DNA of 17,526 nt from Acidimicrobiales bacterium (GCA_021604885.1 BQJV01000018.1:1-17526); one strand, 5' to 3'. Numbered from the stretch's first letter, positions 1 through 8,168 are shown. Numbers and translations: made by a program. Notes: a model not told the origin generated them from the sequence alone.

Positions 1-3000
1 GCCGCTCACGCGATCCAGCACGATCGGAATCCGTAGCGATCTGGACTCTTCGGTCGCCAGACCGACGAGCGCAGCCACCCCGGGCGGCGGATCGTCATCG
101 GCGACCCGCACGATGCCGAGCCCGAAGAACCCGCCGATGGCCGCGTTCACGGGATCCCGGAACACGACGGCGCCGAGCTCATCGCCCTCGTACAGCTCGT
201 CACCGATCACCTCCACGTCGACGAATGCCTCCGTCTCGCCGGGAGCGAAGGTCACGACGCCCGAGGTGTCGACCAGCTCGGCGACCTGCAACTCGTGCGG
301 CAGGACGACCCGCCAGTCGACCGTCACCGGCGACTGCGACGGGAACGACAGCCGGACGGGAATCCGAACCGCCGTGGTCCCGACATCGCCCTCGGTCACG
401 TCGACGAAAGCCGGCACGACCTTCGGAAGCGGCCCCGGGCAGCCGATCGTCCCCGCGACACAGAGCGCGACGACGTCCGCCGGCGTGTTCGCCGCGAAGT
501 CGCCGGGACTCGAGCCGCCGCTCGAACGCGCGCCGATGCCGGTGCCGACGACGATCGTGCCGTCGACGATGGCGGCACCGGACGAGATCCCCGACAACGT
601 GCCGCCGTTGCCGATGACCTCGTCGTACAGCAGCGTGCCGTCGGCGGCATCGAAGAGCCGCAGGTGGGGGAAGATCACGCTGCCGACCACCACGACACCA
701 CCTGCGGAGCTCGTCGGCGCGTAGCTCGCATCGCCGCTCGGGAAGCCGGTGTCGTCGTGTTGCCAGACGACGGCGCCGGTGTCGAGGTCGAGCGCATGCA
801 CCGTCGGGCGCTGCACCTCGGAGATGCTCTCGCCGGGCGCCGTCGAGAAGAAGACCCGACGGCGTGACTCGTCGACCGCGGCCGTCGCGATGATCCCACC
901 GATGGCGCCGCCGGGAACGACGTTGGTCTCCCAGTACGGCAGGCTGCGCGGGTCGGCGTCCGCCCAGGAGACACCCGTGCGCTCGTTGACCCCGTCCCGG
1001 TCGAGCACGTAGTAGGTCCCGTCCTTGCCGCCGACCCCGAGCACATCGGTCGGCGTGCCGTCGACGTCGATCGTGAAGAGGTTCGGCACCGCGCCGAACG
1101 CGAGGTCGTCGTTGTCGACCTCGCGCGGTCGCCAACGCCACAGTGCGGCGCCGTCGATCCCGAGGGCGACGATGGCCTCGTCGTGGGGCGGCATGATCGG
1201 CGTCGGCGCGGGCGTCGTCGGGTCGAGGTCCGTGTCGCAGTTGCTCGTCACGAAGTAGAGCGCCTCGCGATCCGCGTCGTAGGCCGCCGATGACCACACG
1301 TTGCCGCAGCCGGTCGGTGACCGGTCGAAGTCGCAGCCCGTGCGGGAGGCGAAGAACCCGGCCGGCAGGCCGAGCTCGGCTTCGTCGTGGTAGCTGTCGA
1401 ACCGGCGGATGTCGTCGCCCGGGTCGGGGCGACACGTCGTGCCGGTGTCGACGTCGAACCACCACACGAGCGACCCGTCGTCGAGGTCGACGGCGAAGAA
1501 GCCGCCCTTGCCCGTCGCGACGTCGTTGACGTCCATGCCGACGAACACCGTGCCGTGGGCCACGACCGGTGTGGACTCGACCTGGTTCCGTTCACCGCTG
1601 AACCCGCACAACCCCGGAGGAAGACCGGTGGTCGCGTCCCGGCACCCGGTGCCTGCGGTGAAGCGCCAGATCTCGAAGCCCGTCTCGGCGTCGATCGCGT
1701 AGAGGATCTCGCCGACGCCGACGAGAGCGACATGGCGTCCATCTCTTTCGGTGACGGTCACGGAGCCCGCGGCCGGGAACGAGGCTCCCGGCTGGTCCTC
1801 CCACGCGAACCGCCAGATCTCGCTGCCGTCCACCCAGTCGAGCGCGTAGACGAACCCGTCCCAGCTCGACACGAAGACCGTGCGACGCTCCCCTCCCGCG
1901 GCGAGCGACACATCGGCGACCGACGGCGATCCGGTGACGACCGCGTCGGCCGGGAACCGCCACTTCTCGACGAGCCGGTCGACGCTCTCGGGCGTCAGCC
2001 ACGCCTCATCCGGGTTCACGAACGTCCGGTCGGCGCTCCCGGCGTGGGTCGGCCATGGTCCGACGATCGGCTCGGGCGTCTCGAGGTCGCCGGGAGCGAT
2101 GCCGAGCCCGTCGGGGAACGCGAGTCCGTCGAGCACGATCTCCGGTGGGAGGGGATCACCGTTCGCGTCGAAGCGGATGCGGCGGACCTTGCCGTCCGGG
2201 CCCGGCCCGACGTCCGGCAGCGTGCCCTGCAGGTCGAGGTCGGCGTAGTAGAGCGTGCCGTCGGCGCCGACGGCGAGGCCCTGCGGATGGCCGGTCGGAA
2301 TCGACGGGACGGACTCGTCGGGGGCGAGCAGCAGGCGCACGAGCGTGCCGTCCTGGTCGTACTCCGCGATCCGACCGGTGAGGACGCTGGACGCATAGAG
2401 GTTGCCGTTCGGCGCGAACGCGACGCCCGAGAAGGTGAGCATGCCGTCGCTCGGCGAGGCGAACTGCTCCCGATCCACCACATCGGCTGCCGGCGCGCCG
2501 GTCGGGTCCACGGCGCCGCACCCGCCCTCGGGCGTCGCCGAGGTGGGGAACGGCGGGCTGAACCGTTCGATCGACAGGCCCGAGGTCTGGGTGACGTAGA
2601 CCCGACCGAGTTCGTCGATCGCGACACCGCCGGCGGTGCCGAGATCGGTCGCCAGCTTGCAGAACGTCGGCGTCGGCCCGTCGATGTCGAACCACTGGAT
2701 GAGCTGCCCGGTGGCTGTGCCGAACCCCTGGAACCCGACCTCGCTCGTGAACAGGGTGCCGTCCGGCGCGAACTCGCATCCGTGTGGCTCGGCACCGTCT
2801 TCGAGATAGGTCGCGGTCAGCTTCGCGACCTGGGTGCCGTCGCCATCGAAGATGCCCCAGCCGGCGGGTGGCGTGGGCTGACCGGTGTCCTCGCCGAGCA
2901 CGAATCGTCCGGACCCGTCGGGGAAGAAGCAGATCTCGCCGTTGACGTCGCGGCCGTCGAGCGGATCGTCCGCCGCTCGCTCGACCAGCACGTCGCGGTC

Positions 3001-3210
3001 CTGCTGACCGGTGCCGATCGTGTCGGTGTCGATCCGGTGGAGTCGATTGCCCTCGGTCGAGAACAGCAGCTCACCGTCGGGGAGGATGCCGACCGGCTCT
3101 CCGGCGAGCGCCGCCACGGTAGGTGAGGTGCCGCCCGATGCCGTGGTGAGGCCTGTCGTCAGTGTCGCAACAGCGATCAGGCAGATCGCGGCGCGTCGGA
3201 GATCGCCCAT
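1..3210 (-). CDS. Secreted multi-propeller protein: NHL/SMP-30-like + PQQ-like propeller + Calx-beta (partial, C-terminus beyond left edge)
   Basis: The frame stays open for 1070 codons from ATG 3210 to base 1, with no stop in the window. Residues 1-26 form a signal peptide (MGDLRR, then a hydrophobic stretch ending TTASG). Residues about 35-390 carry NHL/SMP-30-like blades (GVAIDELGRVYV, GVAFAPNGNLYAS, GLAVGADGTLYYADL). Residues about 415-925 carry PQQ-type blades (VYALDWVDGSEIWRF, LYAIDAETGFEIWRF, FFAVDLDDGSLVWWF, VHALDLDTGAVVW), resembling polyvinyl-alcohol/quinoprotein dehydrogenases. Residues about 931-1040 form a Calx-beta module (FVDVTEGD...VTFAPGETEAFVDVEV...DDDPPP) and a second one begins near 1048. 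No CxxCH haem motif was seen, so an electron-transfer cytochrome domain is not evident. PQQ-like folds are often non-enzymatic, so the enzyme activity is unproven. A TAGCGT box 6 nt before ATG supports this start as leaderless. Confidence 0.88.
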   Translation of the reverse strand, partial: MGDLRRAAICLIAVATLTTGLTTASGGTSPTVAALAGEPVGILPDGELLFSTEGNRLHRIDTDTIGTGQQDRDVLVERAADDPLDGRDVNGEICFFPDGSGRFVLGEDTGQPTPPAGWGIFDGDGTQVAKLTATYLEDGAEPHGCEFAPDGTLFTSEVGFQGFGTATGQLIQWFDIDGPTPTFCKLATDLGTAGGVAIDELGRVYVTQTSGLSIERFSPPFPTSATPEGGCGAVDPTGAPAADVVDREQFASPSDGMLTFSGVAFAPNGNLYASSVLTGRIAEYDQDGTLVRLLLAPDESVPSIPTGHPQGLAVGADGTLYYADLDLQGTLPDVGPGPDGKVRRIRFDANGDPLPPEIVLDGLAFPDGLGIAPGDLETPEPIVGPWPTHAGSADRTFVNPDEAWLTPESVDRLVEKWRFPADAVVTGSPSVADVSLAAGGERRTVFVSSWDGFVYALDWVDGSEIWRFAWEDQPGASFPAAGSVTVTERDGRHVALVGVGEILYAIDAETGFEIWRFTAGTGCRDATTGLPPGLCGFSGERNQVESTPVVAHGTVFVGMDVNDVATGKGGFFAVDLDDGSLVWWFDVDTGTTCRPDPGDDIRRFDSYHDEAELGLPAGFFASRTGCDFDRSPTGCGNVWSSAAYDADREALYFVTSNCDTDLDPTTPAPTPIMPPHDEAIVALGIDGAALWRWRPREVDNDDLAFGAVPNLFTIDVDGTPTDVLGVGGKDGTYYVLDRDGVNERTGVSWADADPRSLPYWETNVVPGGAIGGIIATAAVDESRRRVFFSTAPGESISEVQRPTVHALDLDTGAVVWQHDDTGFPSGDASYAPTSSAGGVVVVGSVIFPHLRLFDAADGTLLYDEVIGNGGTLSGISSGAAIVDGTIVVGTGIGARSSGGSSPGDFAANTPADVVALCVAGTIGCPGPLPKVVPAFVDVTEGDVGTTAVRIPVRLSFPSQSPVTVDWRVVLPHELQVAELVDTSGVVTFAPGETEAFVDVEVIGDELYEGDELGAVVFRDPVNAAIGGFFGLGIVRVADDDPPPGVAALVGLATEESRSLRIPIVLDRVSG

Positions 3211-3216
3211 CCGACC

Positions 3217-3222
3217 ACGCTA
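3217..3222 (-). promoter_or_regulatory. -10 box of the secreted propeller gene (leaderless)
   Basis: The minus strand reads TAGCGT, then six bases (GGTCGG), then ATG at 3210. This spacing puts transcription start on the A of the start codon. No Shine-Dalgarno sequence is visible. No clear -35 was recognised. Confidence 0.5.
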
Positions 3223-3291
3223 GGTAGCGGCGCCAGGGACCTCCAAATGACGCGGGCCCGACCGGATCCGCCATGAGCCGAACGGTTCCCA

Positions 3292-3297
3292 TACGAT
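3292..3297 (+). promoter_or_regulatory. -10 box of the dehydrogenase-like gene (leaderless)
   Basis: TACGAT followed by seven bases and GTG at 3305. It lies in the 94-bp divergent region between the propeller gene and the dehydrogenase-like gene, and the geometry implies a transcript that begins at the start codon. Confidence 0.6.
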
Positions 3298-3304
3298 CCG
3301 GGCC

Positions 3305-4342
3305 GTGCGCATCCACAAGTTCACCACCACCGAGGCGTTCATCGCGATCGACCTCGACGGAGCCGAGGCCTCGTCCGGCCCGGTTCGCTGGGCCCGCAAG
3401 GTCCTCCAGGGCGGCGCAAAGGACCTCGCCCGGTCGCAGACCTACACGTACGCGGTGCTCGGTATGAAGCGGGGTGGCGCATCGGCCGGGATCAGCGCCG
3501 AGGCACCCGACCGGGACGCGGCGGTCGAGGCCTTCGTCACCGAAGCCGCCGAACTCGTGGCCGAGGGCACCTACCTGCCCGACGCCGCCAAGGGTGTCAG
3601 CGGGGCGGACCTGGCGCCGCTCCGCGAGGCCGACGAACGCGACACCGATCGCCTCGGCGGCGATGCGCCGACGTTCATCGACCGCTGCGACGGTCTCAGC
3701 ACCGCAGTGTGCGCCCACCACGCCGCGGCAGGGCTCGCCGGGAAGGCCGTCGCCATCGAAGGCTTCGGCGCGACCGGCGCCGCGATCGCGGAGGCGGTCG
3801 TCGAACGCGGCGGCACCGTGGCCGCGATCGCCACCACCACCGGAAGCGTGACGAGCGACGCCGGGTTCGAGCCACAGGCGCTCGCCGAGGCGTGGTCCAC
3901 CGACGGTGACGACATGGTGAACGCGTTCGGCGACCCCGGGCATCCGATGGCGATCTTCGGATCGGGGGCCGACGTCTGGTTCGTCGGCTCGAAGATGGGC
4001 GTCGTCAACCACGAGGTTGCCGCGCAGATCGGCGAGGTGTCCGCCGTCGTCGCGTCCGGACGCATTCCGCTCACCGCTCGGGCACTGGCCGTCCTCCGGC
4101 GCAACGGCGTGGCCGCGCCGGCGGATTTCGTGTCGCTGGCCGGATCCACGCTGGCACTGTGGGGCGACGCCAACCGCACCGAGGCCGAGATCCTGGCCGG
4201 CATCAACGAGGACATCGGCGACATGACCGCGGCGTTCAAGGCGCACGACGACGGGCCGTTCCTCGCCGCCTGCCTCGAAGCGGAATCGTTCCTCTCGGGA
4301 TGGCAGGAGACCTTGCCGTTCGGACGGCCCCTCGCCCCCTGA
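3305..4342 (+). CDS. Glu/Leu/Phe/Val dehydrogenase-like protein with diverged catalytic motifs
   Basis: A 345-residue protein, GTG start supported by a TACGAT box 7 nt upstream. A Rossmann nucleotide-binding motif is clear at residues 149-175 (VAIEGFGATG, glycines 153/155/158), as in the C-terminal domain of amino-acid dehydrogenases. The N-terminal half also follows that family: GMKRGGASAGI (53-63) falls where glutamate dehydrogenases have GGAKGG, and LPDAAKGVSG (91-100) where they have PAxDxG. By this hand alignment the catalytic lysine is Ser60 and the catalytic aspartate is not conserved. SGRIPLTARA (251-260) corresponds to the EGANGPTTPEA segment. Length is close to leucine dehydrogenase. 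It probably binds NAD(P), but classical oxidative deamination is doubtful. It is followed 45 bp later by the substrate-binding lipoprotein, which has its own promoter. Confidence 0.82.
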   Translation: MRIHKFTTTEAFIAIDLDGAEASSGPVRWARKVLQGGAKDLARSQTYTYAVLGMKRGGASAGISAEAPDRDAAVEAFVTEAAELVAEGTYLPDAAKGVSGADLAPLREADERDTDRLGGDAPTFIDRCDGLSTAVCAHHAAAGLAGKAVAIEGFGATGAAIAEAVVERGGTVAAIATTTGSVTSDAGFEPQALAEAWSTDGDDMVNAFGDPGHPMAIFGSGADVWFVGSKMGVVNHEVAAQIGEVSAVVASGRIPLTARALAVLRRNGVAAPADFVSLAGSTLALWGDANRTEAEILAGINEDIGDMTAAFKAHDDGPFLAACLEAESFLSGWQETLPFGRPLAP

Positions 4343-4355
4343 ACACGGTTCGCGG

Positions 4356-4361
4356 TAGGGT
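4356..4361 (+). promoter_or_regulatory. -10 box and ribosome binding site of the substrate-binding protein
   Basis: TAGGGT at 4356-4361 is a typical actinobacterial -10 sequence; start would fall near 4368, giving a leader of about 20 nt. GGGGGA at 4379-4384 serves as Shine-Dalgarno, 3 nt before ATG 4388. Unlike several neighbours, this gene appears to have a leader. Confidence 0.45.
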
Positions 4362-4387
4362 CGCCGCAGGTCGACCGTGGGGGACAC

Positions 4388-5830
4388 ATGAAGAAGCTGC
4401 TGGCTCTGTTGTTGGCGTTCTCGCTGCTCGCTGCCGCGTGCGGTGACGACGGCGATTCCGACGCGTCGGGTGACGACGGCGGAGACTCGACCGTCGAGGG
4501 CGAGGGCGGTGACGACGGCGACGGCGGCGGCGACGACAGCGCTGACGGCGCCACCGGGGACGACGGCAGCGATGACAACGGAGACGGCGGCAGCGATGAC
4601 GGCGGCACAGGAGACGACGGCGGCGTGCCGGTCGAGTTGACGGCGTCGTTCCGGGGCGTCACCGAGGAGACCATCACGATCGGTGTCGCCGCGATCGACG
4701 CCGAAGCTCTGCTCGACTTCGGGTTCGATTTCGGCAACGTGCCGCTGGAGCCACTGCTCCAGTCCTGGGCCGACACCCTCAACGACAACGGTGGCATCCA
4801 CGGCCGCAACGTGCAGTTCGTCCACGACGTCTTCCTGCCGATCGGCGATTCCGAACAGGCGGAGTCGTGCCTGATCATGATGGAGGACGAGGCGGTCTTC
4901 GTCGTGATGGGGCAGATGCTGGGCGACAACCCGTTGTGCATCACCGAGACTTACGGTCACCCCTACGTCGGCCACTTCGGCGAAACGCCCGGACGCCAGG
5001 AGCGCTCGGACGGGCGCTTCTTCGCCACCGAGATCTCCCAGCTTCCGCAGCGCATCGGCGGCGTCACCCGGATGATCGAGGACGGTGACTTCGACGGCAA
5101 GGCGGTGGCCGTGACTTGGCAGGCGTCGGAGGATGAGGTCTACGCCGACGGCGTCCTGCCGATCCTGGCCGACGCCGGCGTGAACGTCGTCAGCGAGATC
5201 GAGGTCGGCGACACGACCGACGACACCGTCGCGAACGCGGCCGCGTGGGATCGCGTGGTCGAGCGCGTCAAGGCCGACGGGGCCGACGTCATCCTCCACC
5301 TGTCCGGCATCGTCGGGCCGCTTGACGCGGTCGGTCGCGCCGCCGGCACGGACATCGAGATCGCCTTGACCAACGGGCAGGCTGCGGACGGCACCACGGT
5401 CGTCAGCCGGAGCACGGCACCCGACGACGTGCGGGAGAACAGCTTCGCTGTCACCACCTACAAGCCGTCGGCCGACGTCGCCCTCGCCGACGACGGCGTG
5501 CAGCAGTGCCTCGCCGAGTACGAGACATGGGGCGGCGCCATGGACGAGCTGGAGATGGACAACCACGACTTCGTGAACGGCATCGTCAACTGGTGCCGCG
5601 TCTTCCGGCTCACCACCGCCATCCTCGAAGCGGCCGGCCCCGACCTGAACCCGGAGTCGTTCGTCGCCGGCGGCGAGAGCCTCGGCGACATCGTCCTCCC
5701 GGCGATGCCCGACGGGTCGATCCGGCCCGACAAGCACTCCGCCGGATCCCAGTTGATCCGCTACGTCTACGACACCGAGCTCGGCCAGTACGTCGCCACC
5801 GGCGACCCCTTCCTCGGCGCCTTCGGCTGA
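4388..5830 (+). CDS. ABC-type (branched-chain amino acid family) substrate-binding lipoprotein
   Basis: A 480-residue protein. A short positive start (MKK), a hydrophobic stretch and the lipobox LAAAC (Cys18) predict membrane-anchored export. Residues 19-79 form a linker made almost only of D, G, S and E, lifting the ligand domain off the membrane. From about residue 92 the sequence follows the periplasmic binding fold of LivJ/Peripla_BP_6 proteins: ITIGVAAIDAEALLDFG, LNDNGGIHGRNVQFV, SCLIMMEDEAVFVVMG, and a second lobe with AVAVTW...DADGVLPILADAGVNVV-like strands and GADVILHLSG. It should bind a small solute and deliver it to a permease, but no permease or ATPase gene lies in the window, so the ligand is unknown. 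Its stop codon TGA is embedded in the first unit of a palindromic repeat. Confidence 0.9.
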   Translation: MKKLLALLLAFSLLAAACGDDGDSDASGDDGGDSTVEGEGGDDGDGGGDDSADGATGDDGSDDNGDGGSDDGGTGDDGGVPVELTASFRGVTEETITIGVAAIDAEALLDFGFDFGNVPLEPLLQSWADTLNDNGGIHGRNVQFVHDVFLPIGDSEQAESCLIMMEDEAVFVVMGQMLGDNPLCITETYGHPYVGHFGETPGRQERSDGRFFATEISQLPQRIGGVTRMIEDGDFDGKAVAVTWQASEDEVYADGVLPILADAGVNVVSEIEVGDTTDDTVANAAAWDRVVERVKADGADVILHLSGIVGPLDAVGRAAGTDIEIALTNGQAADGTTVVSRSTAPDDVRENSFAVTTYKPSADVALADDGVQQCLAEYETWGGAMDELEMDNHDFVNGIVNWCRVFRLTTAILEAAGPDLNPESFVAGGESLGDIVLPAMPDGSIRPDKHSAGSQLIRYVYDTELGQYVATGDPFLGAFG

Positions 5831-5869
5831 CCCCCGCGCTTCAACTGGGGTCTGACCCCCGCTTCAACT
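5827..5869 (+). repeat. Stop-codon-proximal palindromic repeat array, locus 1
   Basis: CTGACCCCCGC occurs at 5827-5837 and 5852-5862. The first copy contains the stop codon (5828-5830) of the substrate-binding protein. Between the copies lies the perfect palindrome GGGGTC-T-GACCCC (5847-5859), flanked on both sides by CGCTTCAACT (5837-5846 and 5860-5869), giving a 23-bp period. The array ends just before the -10 box of the next gene. Related units occur at 6704-6729 and 8169-8232. Confidence 0.75.
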
Positions 5870-5877
5870 CCCACGTC

Positions 5878-5883
5878 TACCAT
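5878..5883 (+). promoter_or_regulatory. -10 box of the PhyH-like gene; decides the start codon
   Basis: TACCAT followed by eight bases and GTG at 5892. The in-frame TTG at 5883 overlaps this box, so GTG 5892 is the better start, read as a leaderless message. Confidence 0.5.
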
Positions 5884-5891
5884 TGCGCGCC

Positions 5892-6704
5892 GTGACGCTC
5901 CCGACCCTCGACGGACACCACGAGCTCGCTCCCGACGCCGTTGCCTCGTTGCGCGAGCGCGGGCACTGCGTGGTCCGCGGGCTGGCGTCCGCGGACGAAT
6001 GCGCGGCCTACCTGCCCGAGATTCAGGCCGGCGTCGACCGCTGGCACCCCGAGCCGCCTCCGTTCGACGAGCGCGACACCTACGGCAAGGCGTTTCTCCA
6101 GGCGATGGCGCTCCGGTCGATCCACGAGCCCACGATGGGCTTCGTGGACTCGCCCAGATTCGCTCGGGCGGCCGCCGAATTGATGGGCGTCGACGGTGTG
6201 CGGCTTTACCACGACCAGGCGCTGTTCAAGGAGCCCCGTGGCGGGCGCACGCCCTGGCACCAGGACCAGAACTATTGGCCGCTCGACACCGACGACATCG
6301 TCACGATGTGGATGCCGCTCGTCGATCTCGATCCCGCGGTCGGATCCATGACGTTCATCGACGGCAGCCATCTCGACGGCGACGTCGGCGCCGGTGAGAT
6401 CTCCGACGCGTCCGACGAGGCGATTCAGCGCTCGATCGACACGGGCGGCCGCGCCACGACAACCCACGGCGTGCTTCGAGCGGGCGACGCGACGTTCCAC
6501 AAGGGCTGGACGATCCACTCGGCGGGGCCGAACCCCACCGATCGGATGCGCCCCGTGATGACGATCATCTGGTTCGCCGACGGCGCCCGCGCCACCGAGC
6601 CGAACTCACCGGAGCAGCGCTTCGACCTCCACACCTGGCTCGGCGGCGCCGCACCCGGCACCCTCGCGCAGAGCGACACCAACCCCCTCGTCTGGCCCAC
6701 CTGA
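5892..6704 (+). CDS. Phytanoyl-CoA dioxygenase (PhyH) family Fe(II)/2-oxoglutarate oxygenase
   Basis: 270 residues from GTG 5892; a TTG nine bases earlier is possible but overlaps the likely -10 box. The double-stranded beta-helix signature is visible: the HxD iron ligands at His123/Asp125 in TPWHQDQNYWPL, and the distal His209 in GWTIHSAGPN followed by Arg218/Arg220 (DRMRPVM), which would hold 2-oxoglutarate. The N-terminal motif GHCVVRGLASADEC (24-37) is typical of PhyH proteins. The family hydroxylates acyl-CoAs or small natural products; this substrate cannot be read from sequence. It stands alone between two repeat elements and converges on the OmpA-domain lipoprotein gene 33 bp away. 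Confidence 0.9.
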   Translation: MTLPTLDGHHELAPDAVASLRERGHCVVRGLASADECAAYLPEIQAGVDRWHPEPPPFDERDTYGKAFLQAMALRSIHEPTMGFVDSPRFARAAAELMGVDGVRLYHDQALFKEPRGGRTPWHQDQNYWPLDTDDIVTMWMPLVDLDPAVGSMTFIDGSHLDGDVGAGEISDASDEAIQRSIDTGGRATTTHGVLRAGDATFHKGWTIHSAGPNPTDRMRPVMTIIWFADGARATEPNSPEQRFDLHTWLGGAAPGTLAQSDTNPLVWPT

Positions 6705-6729
6705 GTTGAGACGCCGGGGTCAGAGTCCC
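6704..6729 (-). repeat. Palindromic repeat, locus 3 (single degenerate unit)
   Basis: On the minus strand this intergenic element reads GGGACTCTGACCCCGG followed by CGTCTCAACT. It matches the locus-1 unit (GGGGTCTGACCCCCGC followed by TTCAACT) apart from a few changes. It lies a few bases after the stop codon (6738-6740) of the OmpA-domain lipoprotein, in the same orientation relative to that gene as the other copies to theirs. It touches the stop of the convergent PhyH gene. Confidence 0.55.
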
Positions 6730-6737
6730 GTCCCACC

Positions 6738-8132
6738 TCAGCTGCAGTCGATCTCCACACGGCGGTTGATCGAGCGAGACGCTTCGTCGTTGTCCGGCGA
6801 GATCAGTGGTTCCGATTCGCCGAAGCCGATCGCGGAGATCCGGCCCGGGTCGATCCCGCGGGCGACGAGGTCATCGACCACGGACTGCGCCCGCCGATCG
6901 GAGAGGTCCAGGTTGTAGGCGTCACTGCCCTCGGTGGAGGTGTGGCCTTCCACGACGATCGACGCGGCGTCGTCGGCCACGAGACCGTCGAAGAGTTGAG
7001 CGAGCACCGGCGCGGAATCGGCACGCAGCGTCGCGGAGTTCACGTCGAAGTTGATGCCGTGAATCACGGACCCGCAGGCGAGCGGTGGGGTCTCGGGCTC
7101 AGGGATGTCGGAACAGTCGGTCGTCGTCCCCTCGGGTGCGATCGACGACGGCATGAAGCTGAAGGGACCACCGTTGCTCGACGCAACGCCCTGGAGTTGG
7201 CCGTCGGCGTCGAGGCCGAAGATGTACGCGCTCGACGTGAGGGAATCACGATGGATGCCGCTGAGCCGGACGAGGTTGCCGGTCACGGTGCCGGTCAGGT
7301 CAACGAGGCCGAAACAGCCGGTCACGACGACGCCGGACTGGGTGAGTTCGATGAACCCGACGGAGCGGTCGATGTCCGGCAACTTCGCATCCCAGATTCC
7401 GGTGAAGCCCTCGCTGAACTCCGGCGGCTCCTGCGTGCCGTTGGCGATCAGCTCGCTGAACTCGAAGCCACTCTCCTCCGTCAGGATCTCGATGCCGCCT
7501 GCCAGCCGGATCTGGAGGTAACGCACGGAGCGCTCGTCGACCAGGTTGAGCTCGGTGACCTCGCCGCGGCCTTCGTGGGTCGCCAGGGTCGCCGCCGCGA
7601 GCGTCTCGAACGGGCCGCCGGCATCGTCCGCGCCCGCGACCTCGATCTCGCGGAAGAACGTGGTTCCCGGACTCGGCACCTCCCCGACCTCGGGCACCGC
7701 GAACCGGTCGAACGTGGTCGGCGCCGCGAGCTCGAACACCATGGTGATCGCCGTCTCGTCGGTGGCACCGCTCACGAACGCTCGAGGCGTCGTGCTCCCG
7801 TCGATCGCCTGCATGACAACACTGTTCTTGAGACCCTTGCCGGGGCCCTCGACCGAGAATCCGAACGGGTTGGCCCCTTGGGCGAAGGTGAGATAGTCGA
7901 CGCGCTCGATCTCGTCGGGCAGCTCGTCGTCCGGCGCCTCGGTCGTGGTGGTCGTCGCCGGCGGCTCGGTCGTGGTGGTCGTCGTCGTGGTTGTGTCGCC
8001 GCTCGGCGGCGCCTCCGTGGTCGAACTGGTCGGCCCCGTAGTCGTCGTGGCGTCAGCAGAGCCGCCGCCGTCGTCACCGCACGCCGTCGCGAAAATCGCC
8101 GCGATCGCCAGAACCGTCACTGTTCGCCCCAT
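6738..8132 (-). CDS. OmpA-domain cell-envelope lipoprotein
   Basis: 464 residues from ATG 8132 (MGRTVTVLAI...FATAC). A TATAGT box 7 nt upstream and the lipobox Cys18 fix this start; the 20-residue in-frame extension upstream lacks export features. Residues about 27-67 are a Thr/Pro/Glu linker. Residues about 75-235 resemble a galactose-binding (F5/8 C-like) beta-sandwich: TFDRFAVPEVG...REIEVAGADD...VRYLQIRLAGG. This is a weak fold-level call. Residues 351-464 are an OmpA/MotB C-terminal domain: GINFDVNSATLRAD, VEGHTSTEGSDAYNLDLSDRRAQSVVDDL, GFGESEPL, NRRVEI. Such domains bind peptidoglycan. The usual GHTD aspartate reads Ser here, while the LSxxRA arginine is kept. Likely role: tethering between membrane and cell wall. 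Confidence 0.88.
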   Translation of the reverse strand: MGRTVTVLAIAAIFATACGDDGGGSADATTTTGPTSSTTEAPPSGDTTTTTTTTTEPPATTTTTEAPDDELPDEIERVDYLTFAQGANPFGFSVEGPGKGLKNSVVMQAIDGSTTPRAFVSGATDETAITMVFELAAPTTFDRFAVPEVGEVPSPGTTFFREIEVAGADDAGGPFETLAAATLATHEGRGEVTELNLVDERSVRYLQIRLAGGIEILTEESGFEFSELIANGTQEPPEFSEGFTGIWDAKLPDIDRSVGFIELTQSGVVVTGCFGLVDLTGTVTGNLVRLSGIHRDSLTSSAYIFGLDADGQLQGVASSNGGPFSFMPSSIAPEGTTTDCSDIPEPETPPLACGSVIHGINFDVNSATLRADSAPVLAQLFDGLVADDAASIVVEGHTSTEGSDAYNLDLSDRRAQSVVDDLVARGIDPGRISAIGFGESEPLISPDNDEASRSINRRVEIDCS

Positions 8133-8139
8133 GCAGCGG

Positions 8140-8145
8140 ACTATA
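8140..8145 (-). promoter_or_regulatory. -10 box of the OmpA-domain lipoprotein gene (leaderless)
   Basis: The minus strand reads TATAGT, then seven bases (CCGCTGC), then ATG at 8132. It is the closest match to the TATAAT consensus in the window and lies directly after repeat array locus 2. Confidence 0.65.
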
Positions 8146-8168
8146 AGCCAGCGTCTGGGGCGTCGTCG

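Noticed and set aside
1387..3126. Open frame of 579 codons on the plus strand
   Set aside because: It is antisense to the propeller gene, which has clear domains, a signal peptide and a promoter; the plus-strand product is Arg/Asp-rich and without motifs.
3071..5737. Long open frame on the minus strand (888 codons)
   Set aside because: It lies antisense to two well-supported genes (dehydrogenase-like and substrate-binding protein); its product is low-complexity and matches no family. High GC makes such antisense frames common.
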